A stretch of 64,000 nucleotides of DNA, from positions 130,128 to 194,127 of the forward strand of contig NZ_VOLC01000012.1 of assembly GCF_009797935.1 (NCBI RefSeq), given 5' to 3'. The notes beneath the pieces are model-generated. The model made no database searches, had not been told where the DNA came from, and saw only the letters and a program-made list of their open reading frames with translations. A program made the position numbers and the translations under genes. Origin of the DNA: Lunatibacter salilacus. Lineage in GTDB: Bacteria > Bacteroidota > Bacteroidia > Cytophagales > Cyclobacteriaceae. Below, piece after piece: positions 52,426-60,994 of this stretch. Numbering within the stretch: the stretch's first letter is position 1; the number at the start of each line of letters is the position of its first letter.

Positions 52426-53760
52426 TTACTTGGCCAACAACTTTTCAACACTTTTCTCGACGTATTCAAAATCAAAGGAAACCAGTGCTTTTTGCATTTT
52501 AACTTTGATTTCATCTAGGCAAAGATTACCGATACTTCCCTCATGGGAATGTTCGACTTTGGTAGAAGGGCGAAATTCTCCCGCTTCTATATCCATTCCG
52601 ATTTTCTTATATGCATCCCGGAAGGGCATCCCTTCCAATACCAACCGATTTACCTCTTCCACACTGAATAGATAGGCGTAGAAGTTATCCTCCAAAATGT
52701 CGGGCTTAATGACGATGTGTTTCAGCATAAAAGCTGTCATCTGCAAACAATCCTTTAACTGACTTAGATCCGGAAAAACAGTTTCCTTCAACAGCTGTAG
52801 ATCCCGGTGGTACCCCGTGGTCATGTTTGTTAGTTGAAGGAAGATTGCCTGTGGGCTGCTTTGAAGCTGGTTCGTTTTTGCGCGGAGGAGCTCGAATACA
52901 TCCGGATTTTTTTTGTGCGGCATGATGCTGGATCCGGTCGTCAATTCATCCGGAAAGGTTACAAAAGCAAAATGTTGGTTCATAAATAGGATGATATCCG
53001 CAGAGAGTTTATTCAAGGTACCTGCGGTGCTGGCAGTGGCAAACGACAGAAACTTCTCCGTTTTTCCCCGGCTGTTCTGCGCGTTGATTACATTGTAATG
53101 AAGATCTGCAAAGCCCAGAAGCTGGGTAGTCAAGGAACGGTTAAGGGGAAAAGACGAACCGTAACCCGCCGCCGATCCGAGGGGGTTTTGGTTGACCAAA
53201 TGGTAGGCTGCACGCCACAGTTCAAGGTCCTCGACCAAGGCTTCGGCTAAGCCCCCAAACCATAAACCAAAGGATGAAGGCATGGCCAATTGGGTATGGG
53301 TATAGCCGGGCATAAGGTGGTTTTTATACCTTTCTGCCAGCATTATCAAATCCGTAAATAGGAAGTTTATATCATTAATAATCAGTTGTATCTCGTGTCT
53401 GTAATAAAGCTTTAGATCAACCAAAACTTGATCATTTCTGGATCTTCCACTATGCAGTTTTTTTCCTACATCCCCATACCTTTGGGTTAGCAAAAATTCA
53501 ACCTGACTGTGAACATCTTCTACACCCGGAGCAATGGAAAAAGTGCCAGCCTCTATTTCATCCCAAATCTCAATCAGTCCTTTTCGTAAGGCAGTAAGTT
53601 CGTCAGCAGTCAGCAATCCTATCTCTTGTAGCATCTGCGCATGCGCCAACGATCCCAAGACATCAAAGGGTGCAAGGAGTATGTCAAATTCCGGATCACG
53701 GCCGATGGTGAATGATTCTACTTCTTTTTTATTGCTGCTGTTCTTTTGCCAAAGTTTCAT
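52426..53760 (-). CDS. argH: Argininosuccinate lyase
   Basis: 444 residues. Splits argininosuccinate into arginine and fumarate, the last step of arginine synthesis. The superfamily signature is clear in 'TTGSSIMPHKKNPDVFELLR' (GSSxMPxKxNP, catalytic Ser in the flexible loop); 'EDVHSQVEFLLTQRYGDVGK' and 'LHSGRSRNDQVLVDLKLYYR' are substrate-binding regions; 'MPGYTHTQLAMPSSFGLW' carries the catalytic His. Last gene of the arg cluster, 60 bases after argE. Confidence 0.97.
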   Translation of the reverse strand: MKLWQKNSSNKKEVESFTIGRDPEFDILLAPFDVLGSLAHAQMLQEIGLLTADELTALRKGLIEIWDEIEAGTFSIAPGVEDVHSQVEFLLTQRYGDVGKKLHSGRSRNDQVLVDLKLYYRHEIQLIINDINFLFTDLIMLAERYKNHLMPGYTHTQLAMPSSFGLWFGGLAEALVEDLELWRAAYHLVNQNPLGSAAGYGSSFPLNRSLTTQLLGFADLHYNVINAQNSRGKTEKFLSFATASTAGTLNKLSADIILFMNQHFAFVTFPDELTTGSSIMPHKKNPDVFELLRAKTNQLQSSPQAIFLQLTNMTTGYHRDLQLLKETVFPDLSQLKDCLQMTAFMLKHIVIKPDILEDNFYAYLFSVEEVNRLVLEGMPFRDAYKKIGMDIEAGEFRPSTKVEHSHEGSIGNLCLDEIKVKMQKALVSFDFEYVEKSVEKLLAK

Positions 53761-53820
53761 GGAGTGATTTTGTTTTTTTCTAATCGGTTAATTTGCATGT
53801 ATGCAGATTGATTAGATATT

Positions 53821-54888
53821 TTAAGTTTCGTTGAGTTCGGAATAGTGGTTCAGTAAATTTACATAGGCATCAATGCCTTCGTAGATTTCATGGACAAAAA
53901 TGAATTCGTCCGGGGTATGGGATCGGGCTGAGTCTCCCGGTCCGATTTTTACAGAAGGATAGGGAATGAGTGCCTGATCCGAAAGTGTTGGACTGCCATA
54001 CTGTGAGATACCGAGTTTGTCAGCCAACTGAATGATCTTATGTGTCGGATCGATTCGGGACGAATTTAGCCGGAGCGAGCGAGGTGTTAATTCCGCTTTT
54101 ACCTGTTGTTTTAATTCATTTAGGATTTCCTCCAACGTATATGCGTCCGTAACACGAACATCCAAGGTGTAAGTACAGATGTCAGGAACGACATTATGTT
54201 GACTGCCTGCCTGTATTATAGTTGCCGTGACTTTGTTTTTCCCCAGATAATTGGAAGATTTTTGAAATTCGTAATCCCTTATAATAACTAGGTCATCAAG
54301 CGCGAGGTAAATGGCGTTGATTCCTTCGTTTCGGGCAGCATGTCCGGCTTTTCCTTTTATCACAGCGTCAATGACGACGAGCCCTTTTTCGGCAACGGCC
54401 ATTTGAAGTAGGGTAGGTTCTCCAACTATTGCCAGTTCCAATGATGGTAATAAAGGTAATACGCTTTCTATGCCGTTTTGTCCGCTGATTTCCTCTTCTG
54501 CTGTAGCGGCCAATATCAGATTATAAGGAAGCTTTTTTTCATAAAAATATATAAATGTGGCGATCAGGCTAACCAGGCAACCTCCGGCATCGTTACTCCC
54601 TAACCCGTATAATTTTCCGTCTTCTATTATTGCCTGAAAGGGATCCCGAGTATATCCTTGATTCGGTTTTACGGTATCATGGTGTGAATTTAGCAGAACA
54701 GAAGGAAGGGCCGGGTTAAAGTTTTTGTTTTTTGCCCAGATGTTGTTTCCCGACCTTTCCCAGGTGATTTTTTTTGCTGTCAGATAGCTTGAAAGAACCT
54801 GTGCTGTTCGGTCTTCTTCCCGGCTGATCGATGGCGTCTCGATTAGGGACTTTAATAGCGTGAGTGCTTCTTCTTTGAGATTGTTCAA
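53821..54888 (-). CDS. argE: M20 family acylornithine deacetylase
   Basis: 355 residues. M20 metallohydrolase signature: 'VLLNSHHDTVKPNQGYTRDP' (metal His and catalytic Asp), 'KLYGLGSNDAGGCLVSLIAT' (bridging Asp), 'LILAATAEEEISGQNGIESV' (catalytic Glu and ligand Glu), 'LAIVGEPTLLQMAVAEKGLV', and dimerisation 'VIKGKAGHAARNEGINAIY'. Removes the N-acyl group from acylornithine or acylcitrulline. With argF' present, the pathway acts on acylated intermediates through citrulline, so the natural substrate is probably acylcitrulline. Acetyl versus succinyl cannot be decided here. 28 bases after argB. Confidence 0.92.
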   Translation of the reverse strand: MNNLKEEALTLLKSLIETPSISREEDRTAQVLSSYLTAKKITWERSGNNIWAKNKNFNPALPSVLLNSHHDTVKPNQGYTRDPFQAIIEDGKLYGLGSNDAGGCLVSLIATFIYFYEKKLPYNLILAATAEEEISGQNGIESVLPLLPSLELAIVGEPTLLQMAVAEKGLVVIDAVIKGKAGHAARNEGINAIYLALDDLVIIRDYEFQKSSNYLGKNKVTATIIQAGSQHNVVPDICTYTLDVRVTDAYTLEEILNELKQQVKAELTPRSLRLNSSRIDPTHKIIQLADKLGISQYGSPTLSDQALIPYPSVKIGPGDSARSHTPDEFIFVHEIYEGIDAYVNLLNHYSELNET

Positions 54889-54916
54889 GATTACTAATAA
54901 GGCTTCGTTTAGCAGG

Positions 54917-55717
54917 TTAATATAAATCGTATTTTTGGCTTCTTATAGTGGTGCCTGAATTTTTACCTTTTGCTGCCATCAGGAGATTTTCCGGAAGACC
55001 TACCCAAACATTGGCTACACCTTTGTTAAGTGCGTCAAAGGCATTGTCCAGCTTGGGTATCATGCCCGAATGAATGATTTTTTCCCTTTTCAGTTCTTCG
55101 TAAATATCTTCGTTGATAAAAGGAACCAAACTGTTGTCGTTTTTTTCATCCATCAATACCCCACAGCGGTCAAAACAGAAAAAAAGATTTACAGTGTGTT
55201 TTTTGGCCAGCGCGGTTGCCACACAAGACGCTATGGTATCCGCATTGGTGTTTAGCAATTGGCCTTTTTTGTCGTGGGTAATGGCACAGAGGGTAGGTGC
55301 GATATGCTCGCTGACTAAGGTGGTAAGAAGATGGGTATTTACCTCTACCACATCTCCGACGAAACCATAGTCAATATCTTTCACCGGACGCTTTACTGAT
55401 CGAATCACGTTACCATCTGCACCTGTCATTCCGATGGCATTTTGTCCGAAACGCTGCAACTGTGCCACCAATTGCTTATTGATTAATCCGGCATAAACCA
55501 TGGTCACAACATCCAAGGTTTCTGCGTCGGTAATTCTCCGTCCGTCTTTCATTTGGGGTGCGATCCCGAGTGAGTTTCCGATTCGGGAAGCCAAAACCCC
55601 GCCGCCATGTACAAGTATTTTATAGCCTGGAAAGGCTGCGAAAGCGCGTAGGAATTCCGTGGATTTTTCAGGGTGATCGATGACATTTCCACCGATTTTG
55701 ATCACATTGATTTCCAT
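54917..55717 (-). CDS. argB: Acetylglutamate kinase
   Basis: 266 residues. Amino-acid kinase fold: 'INVIKIGGNVIDHPEKST' (phosphate loop), 'YKILVHGGGVLASRIGNSLG' (GGG loop), 'GRRITDAETLDVVTMVYAGL' (substrate-binding Arg and RxT), 'AIGMTGADGNVIRSVKRPVK', 'LLNTNADTIASCVATALAKK' (catalytic Asp in NADT) and 'HSGMIPKLDNAFDALNKGVA' (GGMIPK-like, with Ser for the first Gly). Phosphorylates N-acylglutamate. The short N-terminus lacks the extra helix of arginine-feedback-inhibited hexameric enzymes, suggesting an arginine-insensitive dimer. 14 bases after argF'. Confidence 0.95.
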   Translation of the reverse strand: MEINVIKIGGNVIDHPEKSTEFLRAFAAFPGYKILVHGGGVLASRIGNSLGIAPQMKDGRRITDAETLDVVTMVYAGLINKQLVAQLQRFGQNAIGMTGADGNVIRSVKRPVKDIDYGFVGDVVEVNTHLLTTLVSEHIAPTLCAITHDKKGQLLNTNADTIASCVATALAKKHTVNLFFCFDRCGVLMDEKNDNSLVPFINEDIYEELKREKIIHSGMIPKLDNAFDALNKGVANVWVGLPENLLMAAKGKNSGTTIRSQKYDLY

Positions 55718-55731
55718 AAACTTTCGATGTT

Positions 55732-56679
55732 TTAAGAAATGATTTTATCCAAGACTGCCTGAGCAGCGAAAATTCTGTTTTTTGCTTGCTGCTGCACCAA
55801 ACTTCTAGAACCGTCCAAAATTTCATCCGACAATTCTAGGTTCCTCCTTACAGGAAGGCAATGCATTACTTTAGCCTCAGGACTTCGCTTTAGTTTTTCT
55901 TCTGTGAGCAGCCAAGGTTCGTCCACGTGGATGATTTTCCCATAGGACTGGAATGCACTCCAGTTTTTGACATAAACAAAGTCGGCATCCTCCAATGCTT
56001 TGGCTTGATTATGTTCAATGGTCGCCCCAGCAGTAAACCGTTCGTCAAGCTCATAGCCTTCCGGATGGGTAATTGTTAAATCGTAGTTACATCCCAATGT
56101 CCATTCGGCAAACGAATTGGCGACTGCATGGGGAATGGCTTTTATATGCGGAGCCCAGGTAAGGACTACCTTGGGTTTGGTGTTCTCTGATAGGTTTTCT
56201 TTGATGGTCACCATATCAGCCAAACTCTGCAAAGGATGCCTAATGGCAGACTCCAGACTTACTACCGGCAAATTAGCGTATTTGATGAATTGATTTATGG
56301 TGAAATCATCCGAATCCTCTTTCTTATTAGATAGTGAGGGAAAGGCCCGGATTGCAAGTACATCAAAATAACTTCCAAGCACCGCAGCAGCATCTTTAAT
56401 ATGCTCCACTGTCATCTTGTTCATAATGGCTCCTTCCTGCATTTCCAAGGCCCAGCCGTCCTTGTCCATATTTAGCACGATACTTTCTATTCCCAAATTG
56501 GATGCTGCGATTTGAGTGCTTACCCGGGTTCGTAGACTTGGGTTCAGAAAAATTAATCCCAAACGCTTCCCCTTACCCTTTGCATCAGCGGCAAGGGGTG
56601 CGTTTTTAAAATATAGTGCTTTGTCAATTAATTCTTGGGCGAGGGTATTGGATTCAAATTGCGTAAAATGCTTCATCAA
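55732..56679 (-). CDS. argF': N-acylornithine carbamoyltransferase (acetyl- or succinyl-)
   Basis: 315 residues. Carbamoyltransferase motifs: carbamoyl-phosphate-binding 'FLNPSLRTRVSTQIAASNLG' (SxRTR), 'LESAIRHPLQSLADMVTIKE' (HPxQ), and 'VMHCLPVRRNLELSDEILDG' (HCLP). The tripartite sequence 'GWALEMQEGAIMNKMTVEHI' is the region that in B. fragilis and X. campestris enzymes decides succinyl- against acetylornithine. Here Val occupies the site where those have Pro or Glu by my by-eye alignment. Adds the carbamoyl group to acylornithine, giving acylcitrulline. Its presence, with no plain ornithine transcarbamylase, defines the acylated branch of the pathway. Confidence 0.93.
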   Translation of the reverse strand: MMKHFTQFESNTLAQELIDKALYFKNAPLAADAKGKGKRLGLIFLNPSLRTRVSTQIAASNLGIESIVLNMDKDGWALEMQEGAIMNKMTVEHIKDAAAVLGSYFDVLAIRAFPSLSNKKEDSDDFTINQFIKYANLPVVSLESAIRHPLQSLADMVTIKENLSENTKPKVVLTWAPHIKAIPHAVANSFAEWTLGCNYDLTITHPEGYELDERFTAGATIEHNQAKALEDADFVYVKNWSAFQSYGKIIHVDEPWLLTEEKLKRSPEAKVMHCLPVRRNLELSDEILDGSRSLVQQQAKNRIFAAQAVLDKIIS

Positions 56680-56691
56680 GTGTAGTTATTA

Positions 56692-57834
56692 TCAAGCTTC
56701 TTTTAGTTCCAAAACAGCCTGAAGGCTATCAATAAATAAATGTAGGGCTTTTGCGTCGATAGTTAAAGGTGGCAGCAAACGTATTGTGTTTTTTCCTGCC
56801 GCACTTCCGGTGAAAATCCGGAATTTATGAACAAGTTCCGACCTTACGGGTCCGGCTTCTCTGTCTAAATCTATCCCTATCATCAAACCTCTTCCCCGTA
56901 TGTCGGTAACTGATTCTATTTTGGAAAGCTCCTCCATGATCCAATTACCTTGATGGAGGGCATTTTCCATCAATTTTTCATTTTCAATTACTTCCAGTAC
57001 TGCCAACCCTGCGGCGCAAGCCAAGTGGTTACCACCAAATGTAGTGCCCAACAACCCGTATGAGGCTTTGAAATCAGGATGAATTAGAACGCCTCCTATA
57101 GGAAACCCATTACCCATTCCCTTTGCTATAGTGATCAAGTCCGGTCGCAACCCTTCAATCCATTGGTGGGCAAAAAACCTGCCAGTTCTACCATAACCTG
57201 ACTGTACCTCATCTAAAATTAGCTTGGCCTGGTATTTTTCACATAAGCCAGCTAAACCCAACACAAACGCAGCATCAGGAACCTGAACGCCGTTTACCCC
57301 TTGGATCCCTTCTATGATGATTCCGGCCACTTGACCTTTCCTCAGTAGTTCTTCCGCACTTTCCAAATCCCCAAATGAAAGGAAATGAACTTTATGATGG
57401 CTGTTAAACGGTGCTACAATTTTTGGATTGTCCGTAATGGCGACTACTCCGGAGGTCCTTCCGTGGAAAGCCCCTTTGAATGTAATAAAGGAATCTTTTC
57501 CGGTAGCAAATGAGGCTAATTTCAACGCATTCTCGTTTGCCTCAGCACCCGAATTACATAAAAAAAGGTCATATTCCGGGTATCCGGACATATTTCCCAA
57601 TTTTTTGGAAAATTCCTGTTGGATGGGAATTTTTACGGAATTTGAATAAAACGCAATATTATTCAGTTGGCTAGTAATTCTATCCACGAAATGTGGGTGG
57701 GTATGGCCGATAGAGATGACCGCATGTCCTCCATACAGGTCAAGGTATTCATTGCCTTCTTCGTCCCATAGGGTAGCCCCAAGCGCCTTTACCGGAGTAA
57801 CATCGATTAGTGGGTAAACGTCAAATGGTTTCAT
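56692..57834 (-). CDS. argD: Acylornithine aminotransferase
   Basis: 380 residues. Class-III PLP aminotransferase: 'GATLWDEEGNEYLDLYGGHA', 'NSGAEANENALKLAS' (phosphate site), 'FHGRTSGVVAITDNP' (aromatic stacking), 'LILDEVQSGYGRTGRFFAHQ' (Asp holding PLP nitrogen) and 'DLITIAKGMGNGFPIGGVLI' with the Schiff-base Lys. Converts N-acylglutamate semialdehyde and glutamate to N-acylornithine and 2-oxoglutarate. It starts 12 bases upstream of argF'. A degenerate leader repeat lies between argC and this gene, 23 bases before the ATG, and may alter its expression relative to argG and argC. Confidence 0.95.
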   Translation of the reverse strand: MKPFDVYPLIDVTPVKALGATLWDEEGNEYLDLYGGHAVISIGHTHPHFVDRITSQLNNIAFYSNSVKIPIQQEFSKKLGNMSGYPEYDLFLCNSGAEANENALKLASFATGKDSFITFKGAFHGRTSGVVAITDNPKIVAPFNSHHKVHFLSFGDLESAEELLRKGQVAGIIIEGIQGVNGVQVPDAAFVLGLAGLCEKYQAKLILDEVQSGYGRTGRFFAHQWIEGLRPDLITIAKGMGNGFPIGGVLIHPDFKASYGLLGTTFGGNHLACAAGLAVLEVIENEKLMENALHQGNWIMEELSKIESVTDIRGRGLMIGIDLDREAGPVRSELVHKFRIFTGSAAGKNTIRLLPPLTIDAKALHLFIDSLQAVLELKEA

Positions 57835-57856
57835 ATGTTTGTATTTGTTTTTCAGC

Positions 57857-57981
57857 GGTCATAACTTGTCCCGATTTATCGGGGTGGAATCCCTGCCTGC
57901 GGCAGGCAGCATGTTGATAATCATCCCACTATGTGACGGTTACGGCATGCCTGCCTGTCCCGTAGGCAGGCTCGATTTCAA
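57857..57981 (-). repeat. Degenerate leader repeat (family B) with inserted palindromes, before argD
   Basis: Keeps GAAATCGAGC, CACATAGTGGGATGATTATC and GATTCCA in order, but the initial ATG is TTG and the frame has a stop. Two GC-rich palindromes are inserted: CCTGCCTACGGGACAGGCAGG (about 57950-57970) and CTGCCTGCCGCAGGCAG (about 57895-57911). Another small inverted repeat, CCCGATTTATCGGG, follows at 57870-57883. Confidence 0.75.
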
Positions 57982-57990
57982 AGTGGTAGG

Positions 57991-58959
57991 TTAAAAGACC
58001 GTACTTTTAAGTCGTAATCCTGATTTTTCATCCAGCCCAAAGGCCAGGTTTAGATTTTGAACGGCTTGCCCGGAGGCCCCCTTCAATAAGTTGTCAATGG
58101 CAGAATAGATTACCAGTTGACCTGCTTCCTTTTTAAGATGGACCAGGCATTTGTTGGTATTTACTACCTGTTTCAAGTCTATGTCCAGTCTGGAAATATG
58201 TGTGAATGCAGCCTCACTATAGAAATCCTCGTACGTTTCATAGGCCTCTTCCAAGCTTCCGGAGAAAGGGAAATAGGCGGTAATCCAAATCCCACGGGTA
58301 AAATTCCCCCTATATGGTACGAATAGCAGGTCATTTGTAAAGCTGTCATTTAATTGTCCAAAAGTCTGTTTGATCTCCGTCAAATGCTGATGGGTAAATA
58401 ATTTGTAAATGGAAACATTGTCATTTCGATGACTGAAATGGGTTGGCTCACTTAGCTTCTTTCCTGCCCCGGTACTACCTGTGATTCCTGTTATATGGAG
58501 TGCGGCACCTTCTGTAAAGCCTGCCGCCACTGAAGGGGCAAGCGCCAATTGGATACCAGTAGCAAAGCAGCCTGGGTTGGCGATTTTCTTTGAATTTTGA
58601 ATCGTATCCCTATTCACCTCCGGAAGACCATACACAAACCCATTGGTTTCATTCCTGAAATCAGTGCTGAGGTCGATAATTACAGTGGAACCTCCAAAAC
58701 TGTGTTTCTCCAAAAACGGTCTTGTCTCCCCATGCGGTAGGCATAGGAAAACAGCGTCAAGTTCCGAAGTACTCACTACATCTGTAAAAACCAAAGTTGA
58801 CTCACCGATTAAATCAGGGTGAACCTCCTCCAGTTTCCTGCCTTTTTGGCTGTTGCTGTGAATGTAGCTTATTTCTACCTCCGGATGGTGAACGAGCAGT
58901 CGAAGGAGTTCTCCCCCGGTATACCCCGCTGCACCAATCACTGCGGTTTTAATTTTCAT
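57991..58959 (-). CDS. argC: N-acetyl-gamma-glutamyl-phosphate reductase
   Basis: 322 residues. NAD(P)-binding 'AVIGAAGYTGGELLRLLVHH' and the catalytic Cys in 'KKIANPGCFATGIQLALAPS'; 'HITGITGSTGAGKKLSEPTH' and 'RNDNVSIYKLFTHQHLTEI' contain the substrate-site residues. Reduces N-acylglutamyl phosphate to the semialdehyde. Its start overlaps the argG stop by 11 bases, so translation is coupled to argG. Length is slightly below many homologues (about 340) but no motif is missing. Confidence 0.95.
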   Translation of the reverse strand: MKIKTAVIGAAGYTGGELLRLLVHHPEVEISYIHSNSQKGRKLEEVHPDLIGESTLVFTDVVSTSELDAVFLCLPHGETRPFLEKHSFGGSTVIIDLSTDFRNETNGFVYGLPEVNRDTIQNSKKIANPGCFATGIQLALAPSVAAGFTEGAALHITGITGSTGAGKKLSEPTHFSHRNDNVSIYKLFTHQHLTEIKQTFGQLNDSFTNDLLFVPYRGNFTRGIWITAYFPFSGSLEEAYETYEDFYSEAAFTHISRLDIDLKQVVNTNKCLVHLKKEAGQLVIYSAIDNLLKGASGQAVQNLNLAFGLDEKSGLRLKSTVF

Positions 58960-60154
58960 CTTCAGAAAGGGTTTGGTTCACTTTATGAAATATTGCGGTT
59001 TGGTTGCCAAGGATTTTGGTAAAGCCTTTGACGTCATCGGCCGTATATCCTTTGTTCATTTCTCCATAGCTACCAAATTTAGAGGACATAAGGTCATGGG
59101 CCGATTCAATGCCTATTAGGTTGAATCGGTATGGGTTAAGAGCTACCATCACTTTCCCGGTTACGAACTTTTGGGTATCTTCCAAGAATGCTTCTAGGTT
59201 TCTCATCACGGGGTCCAAGTAGTGGCCTTCATGCAAGTGGTTTCCATAAAACTCCGATAGTTGATTTTTCCAAAATGATTGCCACTTTGTAAGTGTATGT
59301 TTCTCCAGCAACTGATGTGATTTGATAATGATCAACGGGGCGGCGGCTTCAAAACCAACTCTACCCTTGATGCCTATGATGGTATCTCCAACATGTGTAT
59401 CCCTTCCAATACCATAAGGCCCAGCCATTTCCTGGACTTTTAATATGGCATCCACCGGATTGTCATATTGCTTATCATTGACACCTTTCAGCTCGCCGTG
59501 CTCAAAAGTCAATGTAAGCGTCTTCGTCTCCTTCTCGGTGGCTTGGGTAGGGTAGGCGTCTTCAGGAAGGGATAAGTTGGATGTCAATGTCTCTTTTCCG
59601 CCTACGGACGTTCCCCATATTCCTTTATTGATGGAGTAAGCCGCTTTCTCAAAATTCATACTTACCCCATGTTTTTTCAAATAGGCTATTTCTTCCTCCC
59701 TGCTGAGTTTCAGGTCACGGATAGGAGTAATGATTTCAGCTCCAGGAAGGATGGTTTGGAAGATCATATCAAATCTTACCTGATCATTTCCCGCCCCCGT
59801 ACTTCCGTGGGCTACCGCTGTTGCTCCGATTCCTTTGGCATATTCAGCCAGGGACTTGGCTTGAAGGATTCTTTCCGCACTTACAGAAAGGGGATAGGTT
59901 TGATTTTTTAAAACATTCCCGAAAACCAAATATTTAATTACTTCCTGATAATAGGTAGTGGTAACATCCAAAACTTTAAAAGAAGCCACTCCCAAGGTTT
60001 TGGCCCTAGTTTCTATTTGAGTAAGTTCCTCTTCACTAAACCCTCCGGTATTGACCAAGACAGCGTGAACCTCATACCCTTTATCCTTTGTTAAATGAAT
60101 GGCGCAGAAGGTAGTATCCAATCCCCCGCTGTAAGCTAAAACGACTTTTTTCAT
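58949..60154 (-). CDS. argG: Argininosuccinate synthase
   Basis: 401 residues, normal length. ATP-pyrophosphatase loop 'KKVVLAYSGGLDTTFCAIHL' (SGGLDT), 'VAHGSTGAGNDQVRFDM' (aspartate/citrulline site), 'TPIRDLKLSREEEIAYLKKH', 'KAAYSINKGIWGTSVGGKE' and 'VGDTIIGIKGRVGFEAAAPL' as in other ArgG. Joins citrulline and aspartate using ATP. A leader-repeat unit with a 28-codon frame ends 6 bases before this start, with 'aaacag' before the ATG as in the triple repeat at 14224. First enzyme gene of the coupled argG-argC pair. Confidence 0.97.
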   Translation of the reverse strand: MKKVVLAYSGGLDTTFCAIHLTKDKGYEVHAVLVNTGGFSEEELTQIETRAKTLGVASFKVLDVTTTYYQEVIKYLVFGNVLKNQTYPLSVSAERILQAKSLAEYAKGIGATAVAHGSTGAGNDQVRFDMIFQTILPGAEIITPIRDLKLSREEEIAYLKKHGVSMNFEKAAYSINKGIWGTSVGGKETLTSNLSLPEDAYPTQATEKETKTLTLTFEHGELKGVNDKQYDNPVDAILKVQEMAGPYGIGRDTHVGDTIIGIKGRVGFEAAAPLIIIKSHQLLEKHTLTKWQSFWKNQLSEFYGNHLHEGHYLDPVMRNLEAFLEDTQKFVTGKVMVALNPYRFNLIGIESAHDLMSSKFGSYGEMNKGYTADDVKGFTKILGNQTAIFHKVNQTLSEDEN

Positions 60155-60250
60155 CTGTTTTTAATTGTTTTTTTCAATAGTCAGTTGGAATCTCGCATTG
60201 CAAATAATCATCCCAGTGTGGGACTTTCTCGTCATGCTCGATTTCATGAA
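60155..60250 (-). repeat. Leader repeat (family B), intact single unit before argG
   Basis: Shares GAAATCGAGCATGACG, GGGATGATTAT and GCGAGATTCCA with the triple repeat at 14226-14491. It contains a 28-codon frame (60247-60161) beginning MKSSMTRKSH, with stop TAA 6 bases before the argG ATG. The hairpin pairing is weaker here (GAC / GTC, with a 6-base loop). Confidence 0.8.
60161..60247 (-). promoter_or_regulatory. Putative leader ORF before argG (28 codons)
   Basis: ATG at 60247, TAA at 60163-60161. Predicted peptide starts MKSSMTRKSHTGM and ends in Glu/Lys/Asn. It has two Arg codons (AGA), so it is not an obvious arginine attenuator of the classical type. Confidence rests on frame conservation with the other repeat units. 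Confidence 0.4.
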
Positions 60251-60301
60251 TATTAAATTAGTTGGATTCCCAATCGGAATCTGTCATGCAATATCTTTGA
60301 G

Positions 60302-60994
60302 TTAATTTTTTTCTTTGTTTGAATTTTCCAGCTCTTTATTTTTTCTGAATTTCAGAAACACATCTTTTTTCACCTTCATCAGATTGATAAAAAGTTGAAC
60401 ATTTTTTTGGAAGTCTTCTCTTAATTTTGTCTGGACACTTTTTTTCTCCGGCTTAGGTTCGTAGAGCATGGCTGTACAGAGACAATTTTGCCGGTTTTTG
60501 CTCATAAGAATTTCATAATTCACGCAACTTTTACATCCTTTCCAGAATTCATCATCGGTTGTTAGGTCAGAATAACTCACGGGGTAATACCCCAATTCAG
60601 AGTTTATTTTCATTACAGCCGCACCGGTGGTAAGTCCGAATATTTTGGAATCGGGATATTTTTGCCTGCTTAGTTTAAAAACTTCCTTTTTGATTTCCCG
60701 TGCCAATCCGCACTTTCGGAATTCCGGAGAAACAATTAGCCCGGAGTTTGCCACAAACTTGCCGTGTCCCCAAGCTTCGATATAGCAAAATCCAGCCCAC
60801 TTCCCATCCTTGGTAAGAGCAATCACTGCCTTTCCTTCAGACATCTTGGTTTTGATATATTCAGGCGAACGCTTAGCTATACCTGTACCTCTAGCCTGAG
60901 CGGAAAGTTCCATCTCGGCTGTGATGGTGTCTGCATATGCATGATGCTGTTCTCCAGCAGGTTTTATAATGAATTTTTGGTTTGTCATGGACAT
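60302..60994 (-). CDS. GNAT acetyltransferase, candidate N-acylglutamate synthase of the arg cluster
   Basis: 230 residues. GNAT fold: 'GKAVIALTKDGKWAGFCYIE' (beta strands 2-4), 'ANSGLIVSPEFRKCGLAREI' (acyl-CoA-binding Q/RxxGxA-type loop) and 'SKIFGLTTGAAVMKINSELG' (strand 5 and helix 4). Unusually, the C-terminal part holds Cys pairs in 'WKGCKSCVNY' and 'NCLCTAMLY', possibly a metal site. Placement directly upstream of argG and the absence of argA or argJ elsewhere in the cluster make it the natural candidate for the first step, acylation of glutamate. The start could also be the next Met, two codons in. Confidence 0.8.
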   Translation of the reverse strand: MSMTNQKFIIKPAGEQHHAYADTITAEMELSAQARGTGIAKRSPEYIKTKMSEGKAVIALTKDGKWAGFCYIEAWGHGKFVANSGLIVSPEFRKCGLAREIKKEVFKLSRQKYPDSKIFGLTTGAAVMKINSELGYYPVSYSDLTTDDEFWKGCKSCVNYEILMSKNRQNCLCTAMLYEPKPEKKSVQTKLREDFQKNVQLFINLMKVKKDVFLKFRKNKELENSNKEKN

